A stretch of 64,000 nucleotides of DNA, taken from contig NZ_HF545616.1 of assembly GCF_000723465.1 (NCBI RefSeq), forward strand, positions 992,001-1,056,000. Reading direction: 5' to 3'. Every line of letters starts with the position of its first letter. Position 1 is the stretch's first letter. Positions 16,421-25,497 of the stretch are shown here, one piece after another. The position numbers and the translations under genes are program-made. Under the pieces are notes generated by a model. That model ran no database searches. It was not told the origin of the DNA and was given only the letters and a program-made list of their open reading frames with translations. The stretch is from Ruminococcus bicirculans (ex Wegman et al. 2014) (GTDB lineage: Bacteria > Bacillota > Clostridia > Oscillospirales > Ruminococcaceae).

Positions 16421-17939
16421 GTGTATAAAAGGATCGTTTCTTTGATTACAATTCTTGTGATTGGCATGAGCTGGTTCTATTAATATTTCATACAATAGCA
16501 TAAAAGAAATAGGAATGAGAACAGAAAATGATAATGGATTAATTTTTGATTCATTAAATGCAATATTTATTAACAATGAATATGATGATTTTAATAATAT
16601 AGCTAACTCTGATAATCTATATACTATTGAAGGAGATAATTATTTTACTGACTTTTCATTGGTTTTACAAGATTTAAATATTGATGGGAGATTATATACT
16701 GACGGAGACATTACTATTAATGCTACATCTGTGACCTCCGAATCAAAAAATTCAATTATTGCATCTCACACAGGAAATATAGTGATTAATTCCAATGAAT
16801 TTAATTATAAAGGTATTTTTTTTGCACCAAATGGTTATGTAAATATTAATTCTAAAAATATTGATTTCAAAGGATTCATAATTGCGGCTGGTATCTCTAT
16901 ATCTGGAGATGATGTAACAATTTCAGAGAGTGATGAGGTTTTCACAAACTTTAATACAATGGAGCAAGAATATCAACAGAGAAATGATGAACTAATTACT
17001 GAGTATTTTGATACTGTATCGGCTCTAGAAGATAATCCAGACGACATAATTGTGGAAAGTAAATACAACGATTTGAGAAAAGATTTGCAAACTAAAGACC
17101 TTTTACTAAGCGAAAATGAGATTTCTGAATTATTTTGCAATCAAGAAAATATATCGAGTAGTTACAATGTTATGAACAAAGCTAAAGCTAGCTTTTATCC
17201 TTGTAAGGGAATCGAAAAGATGTATGACGTGATTCGCACATCATCAACGTATTCCTATGGTGGAAAGTCATATCAATACTACTCACTAAGTGTAAGTGAT
17301 AAAGTATCCACTAGTAAACCAAAGTTACGTCGCAATTATTCTCCCAATATCTATCTTATTGGTAAATGCTCCAATGAAGCAACCGCAAAAAAATATTTAA
17401 ATACAGCTGTTTCAACATTATTTGGAAAAGGTTTTGGGGCTTTATTAGCAGGATGTGGTCATCCTATAGCTGGTAAAACTTTAGGGGTGGTAATAAAATC
17501 ACTATTTTCTCGTACGCCGTCACCACATGATCTATATACGGATAGTTCAAAGTTTCTTCGATTGTCGGATGTTTGCTTAAATACCACAATGAAATATACA
17601 TGGGTTAAGTATAAAGGCAGATGGGAATTTGGCTACAGTTGTGATAAGACAGCGTGGAAGTATGTGCTTACTGAGGGAAAGTTAAACACAAAAACAAAGT
17701 TATACGATTATGAGAAGTTAACTAGAAGTTTTACAAACAAAGGAAATTATTACAAGCCATATGTAGCAATTAAGACAGTAGTCGACTATAAAAAGATGTA
17801 TGGTGATAATGCGTCTACAGGAAATAATGACCCAATAGGTTACAGTAGTACAGCCTCTTATGAAATTAAAAATAGTGACAAAAAAGTCGTAAAAACCCTA
17901 AAACCTTTATTCATAAAAAATACAACAGCATTAATATAA
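16421..17939 (+). pseudogene. Secreted beta-helix-type protein with early frameshift
   Basis: A GTG at 16421 behind GGAGGTG starts a signal peptide (MYKRIVSLITILVIGMS) that hits a stop at 16481. The following 474-codon frame continues as if joined by a one-base shift near 16466. The body has a parallel beta-helix-like repeat region (GDITINA, GNIVINS, GYVNINS, GFIIAAG) and a basic C-terminal part. Surface exposure is likely; function unknown. The frameshift may be real decay, phase variation or a sequence error. Confidence 0.6.
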
Positions 17940-17943
17940 ATAT

Positions 17944-18348
17944 ATGTGGAGGTATTATGAAAAAAAAATAATATTATTTTCAGTCTTGGCGATAATACTG
18001 CTCGGTATGATACTTTTTCTATTTGCAAAAATACCATCACCACAGATGGATCATAAGATATTTGGCTCATATTTTGAAAAAAAGATTTGTAAAAAATATG
18101 AATTAACTTTTGTTGATGAGACCTTCAACTATGCTGAATCTGCAGGATACGACAGTCAAACCCTTTCCCTTATCATCCATGGTGATCCACAAATATATAA
18201 ATATCATGACAGGGATATATATTGCAGAATAACAGCAGATTATAAAGGTAAAACCATTACTGTTAGATTTAAAGGAACAAAGATCATTGGGACAAAATAT
18301 AAATGGAGTCTTGAAAACGAAGATGCGTTTGAAGTTTTTAAAAAATAA
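17944..18348 (+). CDS. Small membrane-anchored protein with poly-A tract at the start
   Basis: One N-terminal helix (IILFSVLAIILLGMILFLFA) and about 95 extracytoplasmic residues; no family recognised. The GGAGG ribosome site lies inside the first codons of the open frame (ATG 17944). It points to the ATG at 17957, but that ATG is followed by nine A's and a stop. Ten A's would give MKKKIILF in the long frame. Expression may thus depend on slippage, or the base count is wrong. Confidence 0.6.
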   Translation: MWRYYEKKIILFSVLAIILLGMILFLFAKIPSPQMDHKIFGSYFEKKICKKYELTFVDETFNYAESAGYDSQTLSLIIHGDPQIYKYHDRDIYCRITADYKGKTITVRFKGTKIIGTKYKWSLENEDAFEVFKK

Positions 18349-18454
18349 TGTATGAATTGTATAATTGGTTAAGAAAAAACTAAATTTCGTGATTCTTAGC
18401 TATGGAATCAATACTTAATTTTGTATTGAATGCAAGCACTATATCTTTGGCTTT

Positions 18455-18688
18455 CAGCGCTTAGGGCTTGCTCAGGCTATCATGGAAAACCCGAAGATTC
18501 TTATTCTTGACGAGCCTTTCAACTGACTTGACAAGGACGGCGTTAAGGAAATGAGAGAGTATCTTCTCAGCTACAAGGAGCAGGGCAAGACTATTCTGAT
18601 ATGCTTTCATTCGGCAGAGGATATTTCCGTGCTGTGCGATACGGTGCATGAGATGGATAAGAGGGTTATCAGTAGGATAAGGGTATGA
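18455..18688 (+). pseudogene. ABC transporter ATPase, C-terminal remnant
   Basis: Encodes RLGLAQAIMENPKILILDEP, the signature/Walker B region, then a stop (TGA for the expected Gly of EPFNGLDKDG), and continues to the end of the domain. It matches the C-terminus of the intact ATPase at 55389-56027 closely in protein but with many silent differences. It is therefore a relic of a related operon, not a recent copy. Confidence 0.85.
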
Positions 18689-18721
18689 GTTAACTTATTA
18701 TTCACTGTCGTTACCCCACCC

Positions 18722-18775
18722 TCAGGTGCTAGTGATCGCAAGGTCATGTGGGTTCAAGTCCCGTCATCCGCACCA
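18722..18775 (+). repeat. 54-bp direct repeat, right copy (tRNA-Leu 3' half)
   Basis: Exact copy of 10885-10938, from TCAGG to CCA. Not a tRNA on its own because the 5' half is absent. Marks the distal end of the integrated element. Confidence 0.88.
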
Positions 18776-18780
18776 TAACA

Positions 18781-18828
18781 GGACACCAATTTTGATACAA
18801 TGCGTATCTTGATTGGTGTCCGTTTTCT
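18781..18828 (+). terminator. Strong terminator beyond the right att copy
   Basis: GGACACCAAT (18781-18790) pairs perfectly with ATTGGTGTCC (18812-18821), followed by GTTTTCTTT. It may be the original tRNA-Leu terminator, left behind when the element was inserted. Confidence 0.8.
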
Positions 18829-18872
18829 TTATCTGAAAGTCCTTGTTTAATGGGATTTGTCAACACAATTTA

Positions 18873-19007
18873 ACGAAAGCAGGCAATAAAGCTCGCAAAG
18901 GAGAGTCACTTACTATCGCACAGCAGCTTCAGGCAGCAAACAAGCGTATCAAAGAGCTTTTAAAGAAAAACCGTGAGCTTGAAGAGCTTAATGAATTTCT
19001 GGAGTAA
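18873..19007 (+). pseudogene. Transposon accessory protein remnant (coiled coil)
   Basis: 45 codons open to TAA: a basic start then the coiled coil LQAANKRIKELLKKNRELEE. It resembles the C-terminus of the small TnpC/DUF6262-like proteins that accompany tyrosine-recombinase transposons. Fragment only. Confidence 0.5.
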
Positions 19008-19044
19008 GCATCTGTTTTTTTCGCTGCGAACCGTCGGAAGTCAG

Positions 19045-19257
19045 GGAAGAAGAACGGTTAAAGTTCATTCCAAAAACGTTAATTTTCATTTACTGCGTCA
19101 CACATACGCTACTGTTTGTATTGAGAATGGCTTTGATGCTAAAACTGTCAGCGAGTTGCTAGGTCATTCTAATGTTAATATTACACTTAACCGCTATGTT
19201 CACTCATCGCTTGATACAAAAAAGAAATATGTTGAAAAACTTAATTTTGTAGCTTAA
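19045..19257 (+). pseudogene. Tyrosine recombinase C-terminal remnant
   Basis: Contains the catalytic end of a phage-type integrase: HLLRHTYAT (Arg/His), LLGHSNVNITLNRYVHSS (His and Tyr nucleophile). The first two thirds are missing. Lying beside the right att copy, it is a candidate for the enzyme that used the tRNA-Leu site. Confidence 0.88.
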
Positions 19258-19460
19258 AAGTTTTTAGCCGTCAGAAATATCTGATTGGTAGTAAATAATG
19301 CATGATTTTACGTTGCTTTTTTGCCTTTTTGCCTGTAGGTGCAGATTTTGCGAAAGGTTTGTCTTATCTGTATTAATGTATTATACCACGATTTTAACAA
19401 ATTATGTATTGATTTTACGTAAAATATTTGGTACAATGTTAATTAAGGCAGGTGAGCGTC

Positions 19461-20177
19461 GTGATTAGAATTGCGGTAGTAGATGACGAAAAATATGTAT
19501 GTGCCCAACTCAAAAGATCATTGTTGGAATATCAGTTCAAATACAATTTGGACTTTGACGTTGATATATTTTTAACATGCGAAGATTTATATGAAAGATT
19601 GCAGTCCTCAATGGGCTATCATTTAATTTTCTTGGATATAGAATTTCCTAATATGAATGGAGTGGATTTGGGCAAAAAAATCAGAGGCAGGATTGGGGAT
19701 ATAAGGACTCAGATAGTATTCATCTCGGCTAAAGATTCATACGCAATGGAGTTATTTTCTGTCCACCCTTTTGATTTCATCATTAAACCGGTAAGTAAAG
19801 AACGACTTTATCCTTGTATTTCTAATTTCATCAAATTATATTCGAACAGTAATGTATTCTTCACTTATACATTGGAAAATATTAAGCACAAAATAGCCGT
19901 CAGCGAAATAATTTATATACAAAGTGAAAGAAAAAAGCTTAAATTGATTACATCAAGTGAAGAGATAATTTGTTATCATAAATTTAGTGATGCTGTAACT
20001 AATGAAATGAAAAATGATATGGTTGTAATAAAACGTGGCTTGGCTGTTAACATCAATCACATTGTTGATGCAGATTTTGAAACTGTTGTATTATCAAACG
20101 GAACAAGGCTAAAGATCAGCGACGGATATCGTAACAGTGTAATGGACATATTATCTGACAAGATAGGAGGATCGTAA
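19461..20177 (+). CDS. LytTR response regulator, AgrA-like
   Basis: 238 aa. Receiver domain with IAVVDDEK and phospho-Asp in YHLIFLDIEFPN, then a LytTR DNA-binding domain (about 135-235, ending NGTRLKISDGYRNSVMDIL). The GTG at 19461 sits a normal distance behind AGGTGA; a GTG nine bases earlier is also possible. Ends exactly where the kinase begins. Should control a quorum-sensing locus. Confidence 0.9.
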   Translation: MIRIAVVDDEKYVCAQLKRSLLEYQFKYNLDFDVDIFLTCEDLYERLQSSMGYHLIFLDIEFPNMNGVDLGKKIRGRIGDIRTQIVFISAKDSYAMELFSVHPFDFIIKPVSKERLYPCISNFIKLYSNSNVFFTYTLENIKHKIAVSEIIYIQSERKKLKLITSSEEIICYHKFSDAVTNEMKNDMVVIKRGLAVNINHIVDADFETVVLSNGTRLKISDGYRNSVMDILSDKIGGS

Positions 20178-21392
20178 ATGCAGCCAACGGTATATTTAGT
20201 CTCTAATGCGGTGCATATGTATGCTGTATACATACTTTTTACTGCGGTTTTGGGCAAGAGTAAACTTCATCAATTTGCTGAGATCTTGACTTATATTGTT
20301 TATTATCTAATAAATTGCGGTGTGTATCTTTTTATGGATAACATAATGCTGAATTTGATCAGCAATATATTGCCTATGTTCGTGATAATGTTACAATATA
20401 AAAAGCCCATACAAACTTATATATTTCTAACTATCGGCGTTTGTGCGGTTGGCATGATATTAGATTGGATGATGTTTTGCATTTTCCCAGAATCAATGCT
20501 TTTAAAGTCAAATACTCCTCAAAGTATTGCTTTTCTTGGATTTGTTTTTCTGTTCAGACATTATTTTAATAGAAAAGAAAAAATCATAGTCACTTCCAAC
20601 TATGTTATGCTTTTAGTGATAATTTCTATCGGAACGATTATTATAGCCGAACTTTCCGGGCCTGAATCTAATGCAAAATGTTTTGTAATTTCAGTTATAT
20701 TATTGATAATCAACTTTTTAAATTTTTATTTGTATGATAAATATATAGAAAATATGCAAATGAAAATCATGTTTAACGCTGTTGAATCTTCTAATCAAGC
20801 TTACAAAAATCAAATTCAATTAATGAACGAGTCACAAAAGAAAATACGCTTATTAAAGCATGATATGAAAAATCATTTGTTAAAGTTAAAATATGATTTA
20901 GAAAACGGCAATTACACAAAGGCAGATGAATATATCAATAATATGACCAATAATTTAATTACCGAAAAAGAATTCGTAAATACAGGTAATATAGACTTTG
21001 ATTGCTTGTTGAATTATAAATTATCGATTGCCAATGAAATGAATGTTGTTTTTTCGTGCCATATTGTATTGCCTGAAGAATTACAGGTAAATTCATTTGA
21101 TTTAACTGTGATATTAGGAAATTTATTGGATAATGCTCTGAATGCATTGAAAGAAGCAAAGGTGAAGCAGCTTAATATTGACATAAATTATTCAATAGGC
21201 ATGATAGTAATAAAAATAGAAAATACATTTGCAAATATAAGTAGCAAATATGATGATCCAGAAAAACATGGATACGGATTGATAAGTGTAAGGACATCGT
21301 TGGAAAAATACAATGGAAAACTCCAGAACAACATTGTTGATGACAAGTATGTTGTAAAAGCAGTTTTATATAATGTAGTGAAAAAATCATAA
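20178..21392 (+). CDS. GHKL sensor histidine kinase, AgrC-like
   Basis: 404 aa. Six or so hydrophobic helices (1-190) form the peptide-sensor part, then a coiled coil and the phospho-His region LLKHDMKNHLLKLK. A GHKL ATPase domain follows (LGNLLDNALNA; HGYGLISVRTSLEKY). It pairs with the LytTR regulator immediately upstream. The cognate peptide genes appear destroyed (see 21540). Confidence 0.9.
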   Translation: MQPTVYLVSNAVHMYAVYILFTAVLGKSKLHQFAEILTYIVYYLINCGVYLFMDNIMLNLISNILPMFVIMLQYKKPIQTYIFLTIGVCAVGMILDWMMFCIFPESMLLKSNTPQSIAFLGFVFLFRHYFNRKEKIIVTSNYVMLLVIISIGTIIIAELSGPESNAKCFVISVILLIINFLNFYLYDKYIENMQMKIMFNAVESSNQAYKNQIQLMNESQKKIRLLKHDMKNHLLKLKYDLENGNYTKADEYINNMTNNLITEKEFVNTGNIDFDCLLNYKLSIANEMNVVFSCHIVLPEELQVNSFDLTVILGNLLDNALNALKEAKVKQLNIDINYSIGMIVIKIENTFANISSKYDDPEKHGYGLISVRTSLEKYNGKLQNNIVDDKYVVKAVLYNVVKKS

Positions 21393-21400
21393 AAATTATG

Positions 21401-21429
21401 GCAGTGCTGATACGGGCACTGCTTTTTTT
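21401..21429 (+). terminator. Terminator of the agr-like operon
   Basis: GCAGTGC / GCACTGC stem, then seven T's. Confidence 0.8.
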
Positions 21430-21539
21430 GTACCCAAAAACACCATAATTCGTACCATTGCTTTACCTTTGTATATGTTAATATGATATGATATGATAAT
21501 GGTGTGTATATCGCAATAATCGTAAAAGGAAGTGAAATT

Positions 21540-21804
21540 ATGAAGTCTTTTATGCTTAAGTTCTTTAAGAAGTATGGTGGTATGCTTTGCTTTTGCCACT
21601 GTCGAAGATAAAAACAAGTCTTTAGACAGAGATGAAATTAGCGTATTTAAAAAAAGAGCCTATTTGATCTTATCAATAGAATTATTCATATGGCTAGCAG
21701 TATCAGTGATTTTTCAGCCCATAGAAAAAACTATTCCTATTGTTATGTTTACGGAATATCTAATGTTGGTCATTGGGAAATTAAAACTCAGCAAATATTC
21801 GTGA
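21540..21804 (+). pseudogene. agrD/agrB remnant (autoinducer peptide precursor fused to AgrB tail)
   Basis: After AAGGAAGTG an ATG gives MKSFMLKFFKKYGGML, a typical amphipathic AgrD-like leader, but the frame closes after 23 codons without the usual cysteine-ring peptide. In the next frame VEDKNKSLDRDEISVFKKRA and two hydrophobic stretches resemble the end of an AgrB peptidase. A deletion seems to have joined the start of agrD to the end of agrB. Confidence 0.6.
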
Positions 21805-21821
21805 TTGGGGTGTTAATACCT

Positions 21822-22283
21822 ATGGATTATGAAGATTACTACTATGAATCTAGAAGTAGATATTATGACGCTTGTTCTGAAGTTAATAACTATGAAAACA
21901 GAGCAAATGAGCTGAGGTCTCAGAGACAAAGAAAAATTATATATATCAATCAGCTCAAATCAGATTTAAAAAGACATCAAAAATTGCTTAAAGAACACCC
22001 CGAAACCAAACAGGAAATCACTATAAAACCATTTGATAACGATGGCAATTTGGTGGATTATAATGTTAGAGCAGATGAAATAACAAATGATTTTTTTTAT
22101 GAGGTAAAAGCATCAGATACAGCTCCATATACCCAAAATCAAAAAATTGGTGGCATGATAAGAGGAAAAGGAAAAGACGGCTTTTTAGGCGGCACTATAC
22201 TTGGACATTTAAAGGGATATACGACAAGGAATGGTATAACTCGCTCCATTCTAGATGATATGAAATTAATAGGAGGTAACTAA
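21822..22283 (+). CDS. Array unit 1: truncated T7SS-type toxin with REase-like tip
   Basis: 153 aa from an ATG behind GGGGTG. The tyrosine-rich helical start (MDYEDYYYESRSRYYDAC then ENRANELRSQRQRK) looks like a WXG/LXG-type secretion domain. It passes directly into a nuclease-like tip with TIKPFDNDGNLVDY and FFYEVKASDTAPYTQNQK, the E-x-K pattern of restriction-endonuclease folds. HINT and middle regions are absent, apparently by internal deletion. Related tips occur in units at 24753 and 29194. Overlaps its immunity gene by one base. Confidence 0.65.
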   Translation: MDYEDYYYESRSRYYDACSEVNNYENRANELRSQRQRKIIYINQLKSDLKRHQKLLKEHPETKQEITIKPFDNDGNLVDYNVRADEITNDFFYEVKASDTAPYTQNQKIGGMIRGKGKDGFLGGTILGHLKGYTTRNGITRSILDDMKLIGGN

Positions 22284-22612
22284 TGTCTGTACTTGAGAAA
22301 AACAGTATTGATTACATTTATGCTGAAGATAATCATATAATTATGGGTATAAGTGACCATTTAACATGGCAGGAAGAAGCAATAGTAGCTCATTGGCAAT
22401 TGCTTCAAGATAAATTAAAAAACTATATAGGCTTTATAAAATCAGGACAATTGTTTGAACAATATCCTGAATTTGATAAACAGCCTTGTATTAAAATCTT
22501 CTTTTCCCAAAATTGCCCAGATGTTGTCGATAAATATTTAAATAAATTAAAAAAATATTGTAACGAATTACAATGTGATTTGGTATGGATATATGATCCG
22601 CAGGAAGACTAA
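22283..22612 (+). CDS. Unit 1 immunity protein, DUF6572-like
   Basis: 109 aa, acidic, with the pattern YAEDNHIIMGISDHLTWQEE ... LLQDKLKNYIGFIKSGQLFEQYP, shared with the proteins at 25162 and 29699. Each copy directly follows a related REase-like toxin tip, which makes a toxin/immunity pairing convincing even without experiments. Start ATG overlaps the toxin stop, behind AGGAGG. Confidence 0.75.
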   Translation: MSVLEKNSIDYIYAEDNHIIMGISDHLTWQEEAIVAHWQLLQDKLKNYIGFIKSGQLFEQYPEFDKQPCIKIFFSQNCPDVVDKYLNKLKKYCNELQCDLVWIYDPQED

Positions 22613-22633
22613 CTAAAATCATCATAAAAGTCC

Positions 22634-23203
22634 TACATAAGAAAAGATCCGAAGCTTATTCATTTGGTGATCAACGGCGAAGAAATTGTTACAACTGAAA
22701 CGCACCCGTTTTATGTGAATGATCGTGGCTTTGTCAAAGCAGGAGAACTAATAGTTGGTGATGAACTTCTTGATGTAAACGGAAATGTTCTTTTAGTTGA
22801 AAATTTTGACGTTGAGTTGACAGATGATTCTGTTAAGGTGTATAATTTTCAAGTAGAGGATTACCATACATATCACGTTAGCGGATTAGGTGTGTTGGTG
22901 CATAATGCTGGTGATTATTCTAATCTAAAAGATTCAAAATATGTAGGTGAAGGGAAAAAGTTTACAAAGGCTCAAAAAAGACAGATAATACAAGAAAATA
23001 TGAGACGAAATGGCGGAAAAATAAAATCTGATATGTCAGGAAAAGAACTTGTTCCCGCAACTCAAAGTAAGCTAAACGTAACGCCAGATCCATTGGAAGT
23101 TCAAATTGACCACATAAAGCCAAGAAGCAGTGGATGAAGTAATAGTTATTCTAATGCACAGGTTTTATCAAGAGAAGAAAATATTTTTAAATCAAATAAG
23201 TGA
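22634..23203 (+). pseudogene. Array unit 2: HINT fragment + HNH nuclease tip with nonsense codon
   Basis: Opens inside a HINT domain (YIRKDPKLIHLVINGEEIV), runs through TTETHPFYV to VHNA near 22910, then into a lysine-rich tip ending QIDHIKPRSSG, TGA (23135-23137), SNSYSNAQVLSREENIF-KSNK. The TGA replaces the second Gly of the standard HNH core, so one base change kills the nuclease. No ribosome site or promoter precedes the fragment. Confidence 0.85.
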
Positions 23204-23212
23204 GGAAAAATT

Positions 23213-23484
23213 ATGTTTGATATTGATGAAAATACAATGGTAATAACAACTGTAGATATTATTAACAAAAAAAGAAAGTAGTTTTAGTTTTCCATGATAA
23301 AGAAGATGGAATGTGGGAATTTCTGGACGGAAAGGACGTTAGTGAAGAAAGTGCTGCTATAATATCGATTTCGGAAATGGAGCAGATTGATTCTTCTATT
23401 GGTGAATTATGTGATCTTCCTCTAGGATGCGGCGCTTTTCGTGATGATGAAACGCAGCCATGGAAATGGTTTGAAATAGAATGA
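23213..23484 (+). pseudogene. Unit 2 immunity gene, frameshifted
   Basis: ATG behind GAGGAAAA gives MFDIDENTMVITTVDIINKK and stops after a run of seven A's. The next frame continues VVLVFHDKEDGMWEFLDGKD to ETQPWKWFEIE. Joined, it is a normal 90-residue acidic immunity-type protein (DUF2185-like look). Toxin and immunity genes of this unit are both broken. Confidence 0.75.
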
Positions 23485-23527
23485 CCTCTTTTATTAGTGC
23501 CAAACAATAATAAAGGTGAAATTTACT

Positions 23528-23683
23528 AAGATAAAAAATAATATAGGGAAAATAGTCGATGACCCAGATGACATAATCGAAGGACTTGCAACTGGTGATA
23601 CTGTTAAGGAATTGTTCAGAGTAAATGTAAGTAAGGATAACGGTTTAGTAGATGTTACAACTAGTGTTAAGTCATTAAAGTAG
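23528..23683 (+). pseudogene. Array unit 3: toxin C-terminal remnant
   Basis: 52 codons including DDPDDIIEGLATGDTVKELF and NGLVDVTTSVKSLK, ending 43 bp before an immunity gene. It has no start of its own and no HINT segment. From its neighbour it could be the tail of a PoNe-type DNase, but the catalytic part is missing. Confidence 0.5.
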
Positions 23684-23726
23684 ACAATTATTTACATCAA
23701 GAGTTTTTGATATTAAGGAGAATATT

Positions 23727-24403
23727 ATGCGAGATACAATTAAATCAAAAGAGTATTTTGATGAGTATATTTTGAAAATGTCAGAAGGAATCAAAAGATT
23801 TGAAGAGGGTATTGCTGCTGGAAAATACTTAAATGACAAGATACTTTTTGTAAAAGATTACATTTTACAAAAAAAATCGGGATAATAATCGCAAAGTATT
23901 CAAAAGGTGATTCAATTGAAGAAATAAAAAAAGAATTTAAATCTTCTTTAGATTTGTTTGGTGAAGCTTGGGATGATTCAGTATACGAGAGCAATATTAT
24001 TTTTGCTTCTTTAGCATATCTTCTGAATTTGGACGATGGTAAGTTGAATATAATAAAAAATAAATTGAGTAAATCTGAAACATATGATTCATTATTAGAT
24101 TTTATCCTCATTGGAAATAAAAGTGAGTTTGATACATCGAAAATATCCTTCCCTCGTCCATACAAAAAGTTAGTAAAAAGCATTAACGGTGAAGATAGAG
24201 ATGCTTTTCTAAAATATTTGAGAGGATGGTATAAAGGCTCTGTAGATAGTGCTTGGTATGGTACACATGAACTGGTGAATAAATATCAGTATTATGGATA
24301 TTGGTGTTTTGAAGCTGGTGCTATTGCAAAAAGACTTGGTTTTATAGATAACGATTTACAAAATGAGCAGTATTATCCTTATGATATGGTTCATTTCAAT
24401 TGA
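23727..24403 (+). pseudogene. Unit 3 immunity: PoNi-like (DUF1910/DUF1911), frameshifted
   Basis: ATG behind AAGGAG. The first 52 codons (MRDTIKSKEYFDEYILKMSE...) end at a run of eight A's followed by TCGGGATAA; one more A restores IGIIIAKYSKGD and the remaining 160 residues. The C-terminus WYGTHELVNKYQYYGYWCFE and YYPYDMVHFN is the conserved DUF1911 end of proteins that neutralise PoNe DNases. Confidence 0.82.
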
Positions 24404-24471
24404 GTAATGACGAGGTGATAAAATGACACTTTCGATAGATGGTCGCTTATCTGAACTTATAGCGAACTCCT

Positions 24472-25142
24472 GTTCTTGAAACCTACATAAGAGAGGTAAC
24501 AACGCTTGTTCATCTCACTGTGAACGGTGAAGAAATCGTTACAACTGTTGACCACCCGTTCTATGTAAATAGTCGTGGCTTTGTCAAAGCAGGAGAACTT
24601 GCAATCGGATATGAACTTCTTGATGTAAACGGAAATGTTCTTTTAGTTGAAAAATTTAATGTTGAGTTGACAGATGAACCCACTACAGTGTATAATTTTC
24701 AGGTAGAGGATTTCCATACATATCACGTTAGTGGTTTTGGTGTGTTGGTGCATTGGTGCATAATGCAGAGTATTCTCCAGAGAAAATGCAAAAAATAAAA
24801 GCAAGGCAAAAAGCTGGTCACGAATACGAAAAAAATCAACATGAAAAATTAAAACAAAAAAATCCAACCGCTGAAGCTCAAGTTAGAGTTAAGCCAATAG
24901 ACGATAGCGGGAACGCAATGTCAAAAGGCGGCAATTATCTTGATGATTTGTACATCAATGAGCAAGGACAATTTGAAATAAACGAATATAAACTAGGACC
25001 AAAATCGCCTTACCAAAAGAATCAAATATCTAATGGTTTCCCAGAAAAAGCAACTAATAAGGATATGATGATTACAAGCGGTTCTCATACGGGAGAAATA
25101 CTCCCTAAGGGAACGAGAGTTAATACATATAGAAAAGAATAA
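24472..25142 (+). pseudogene. Array unit 4: HINT fragment + REase-like tip, split by an 8-bp duplication
   Basis: HINT from VLETYIREVTTLVHL to the VLVH end. There TTGGTGCA occurs twice in tandem (24745-24752, 24753-24760), shifting the frame exactly at the HINT/toxin junction. Removing one copy restores VHNAEYSPEK and the tip with AEAQVRVKPIDDSGNAM and FEINEYKLGPKSPYQKNQ. The tip itself still has an open frame from TTG 24753. Confidence 0.85.
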
Positions 25143-25161
25143 AATGAAATAGGTGAAATAA

Positions 25162-25497
25162 ATGGCTATTACTGATAGAGATGTTGTAGATAGTGTTGCT
25201 TATGAAGATAGCATCCTCCTTCTTCAACTGTATGATCATCTTGATTTTGAGGGTGAGTTTGAAAAAGATCATATGTTAATGTTGCAGGATAAATTAAATA
25301 CATATATATGGTATATTGATAGTAAACAATATCAAACAACATATCCTGGTAAGGACTTCAAAAAATTTCATGTGAAAATTTTTTTTATGTTTGAACCGTC
25401 TTGTCTATGTAAAAGATTTATTGCACATGTAAACGGTAAGCTATTAAGTTCAAATATTACAGTAGAGTATGTTGTTGATAAAGACGATGCTGATTAA
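25162..25497 (+). CDS. Unit 4 immunity protein, DUF6572-like
   Basis: 111 aa; ISDHLTW of the unit 1 protein becomes LYDHLDFEGEF, and DKLNTYIWYIDSKQYQTTYP is conserved. AGGTGAA lies before the ATG. Closer to the unit 9 protein than to unit 1, matching the relationships of the toxin tips. Confidence 0.75.
   Translation: MAITDRDVVDSVAYEDSILLLQLYDHLDFEGEFEKDHMLMLQDKLNTYIWYIDSKQYQTTYPGKDFKKFHVKIFFMFEPSCLCKRFIAHVNGKLLSSNITVEYVVDKDDAD

Larger units (their letters stand above)
10939..18775. mobile_element. Integrated, decaying mobile element at tRNA-Leu
   Basis: Bounded by the 54-bp repeats. Contents in order: serine recombinase, small ORF, an origin-like intergenic region, RepA-like ATPase (amber mutant), a second GC-rich palindromic region, ECF sigma/anti-sigma, a frameshifted surface-type protein, a small membrane protein and an ABC ATPase fragment. 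The serine recombinase is not the typical enzyme for tRNA 3'-end sites; a tyrosine recombinase remnant lies just outside at 19045. Two elements may therefore be superimposed. Confidence 0.7.
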
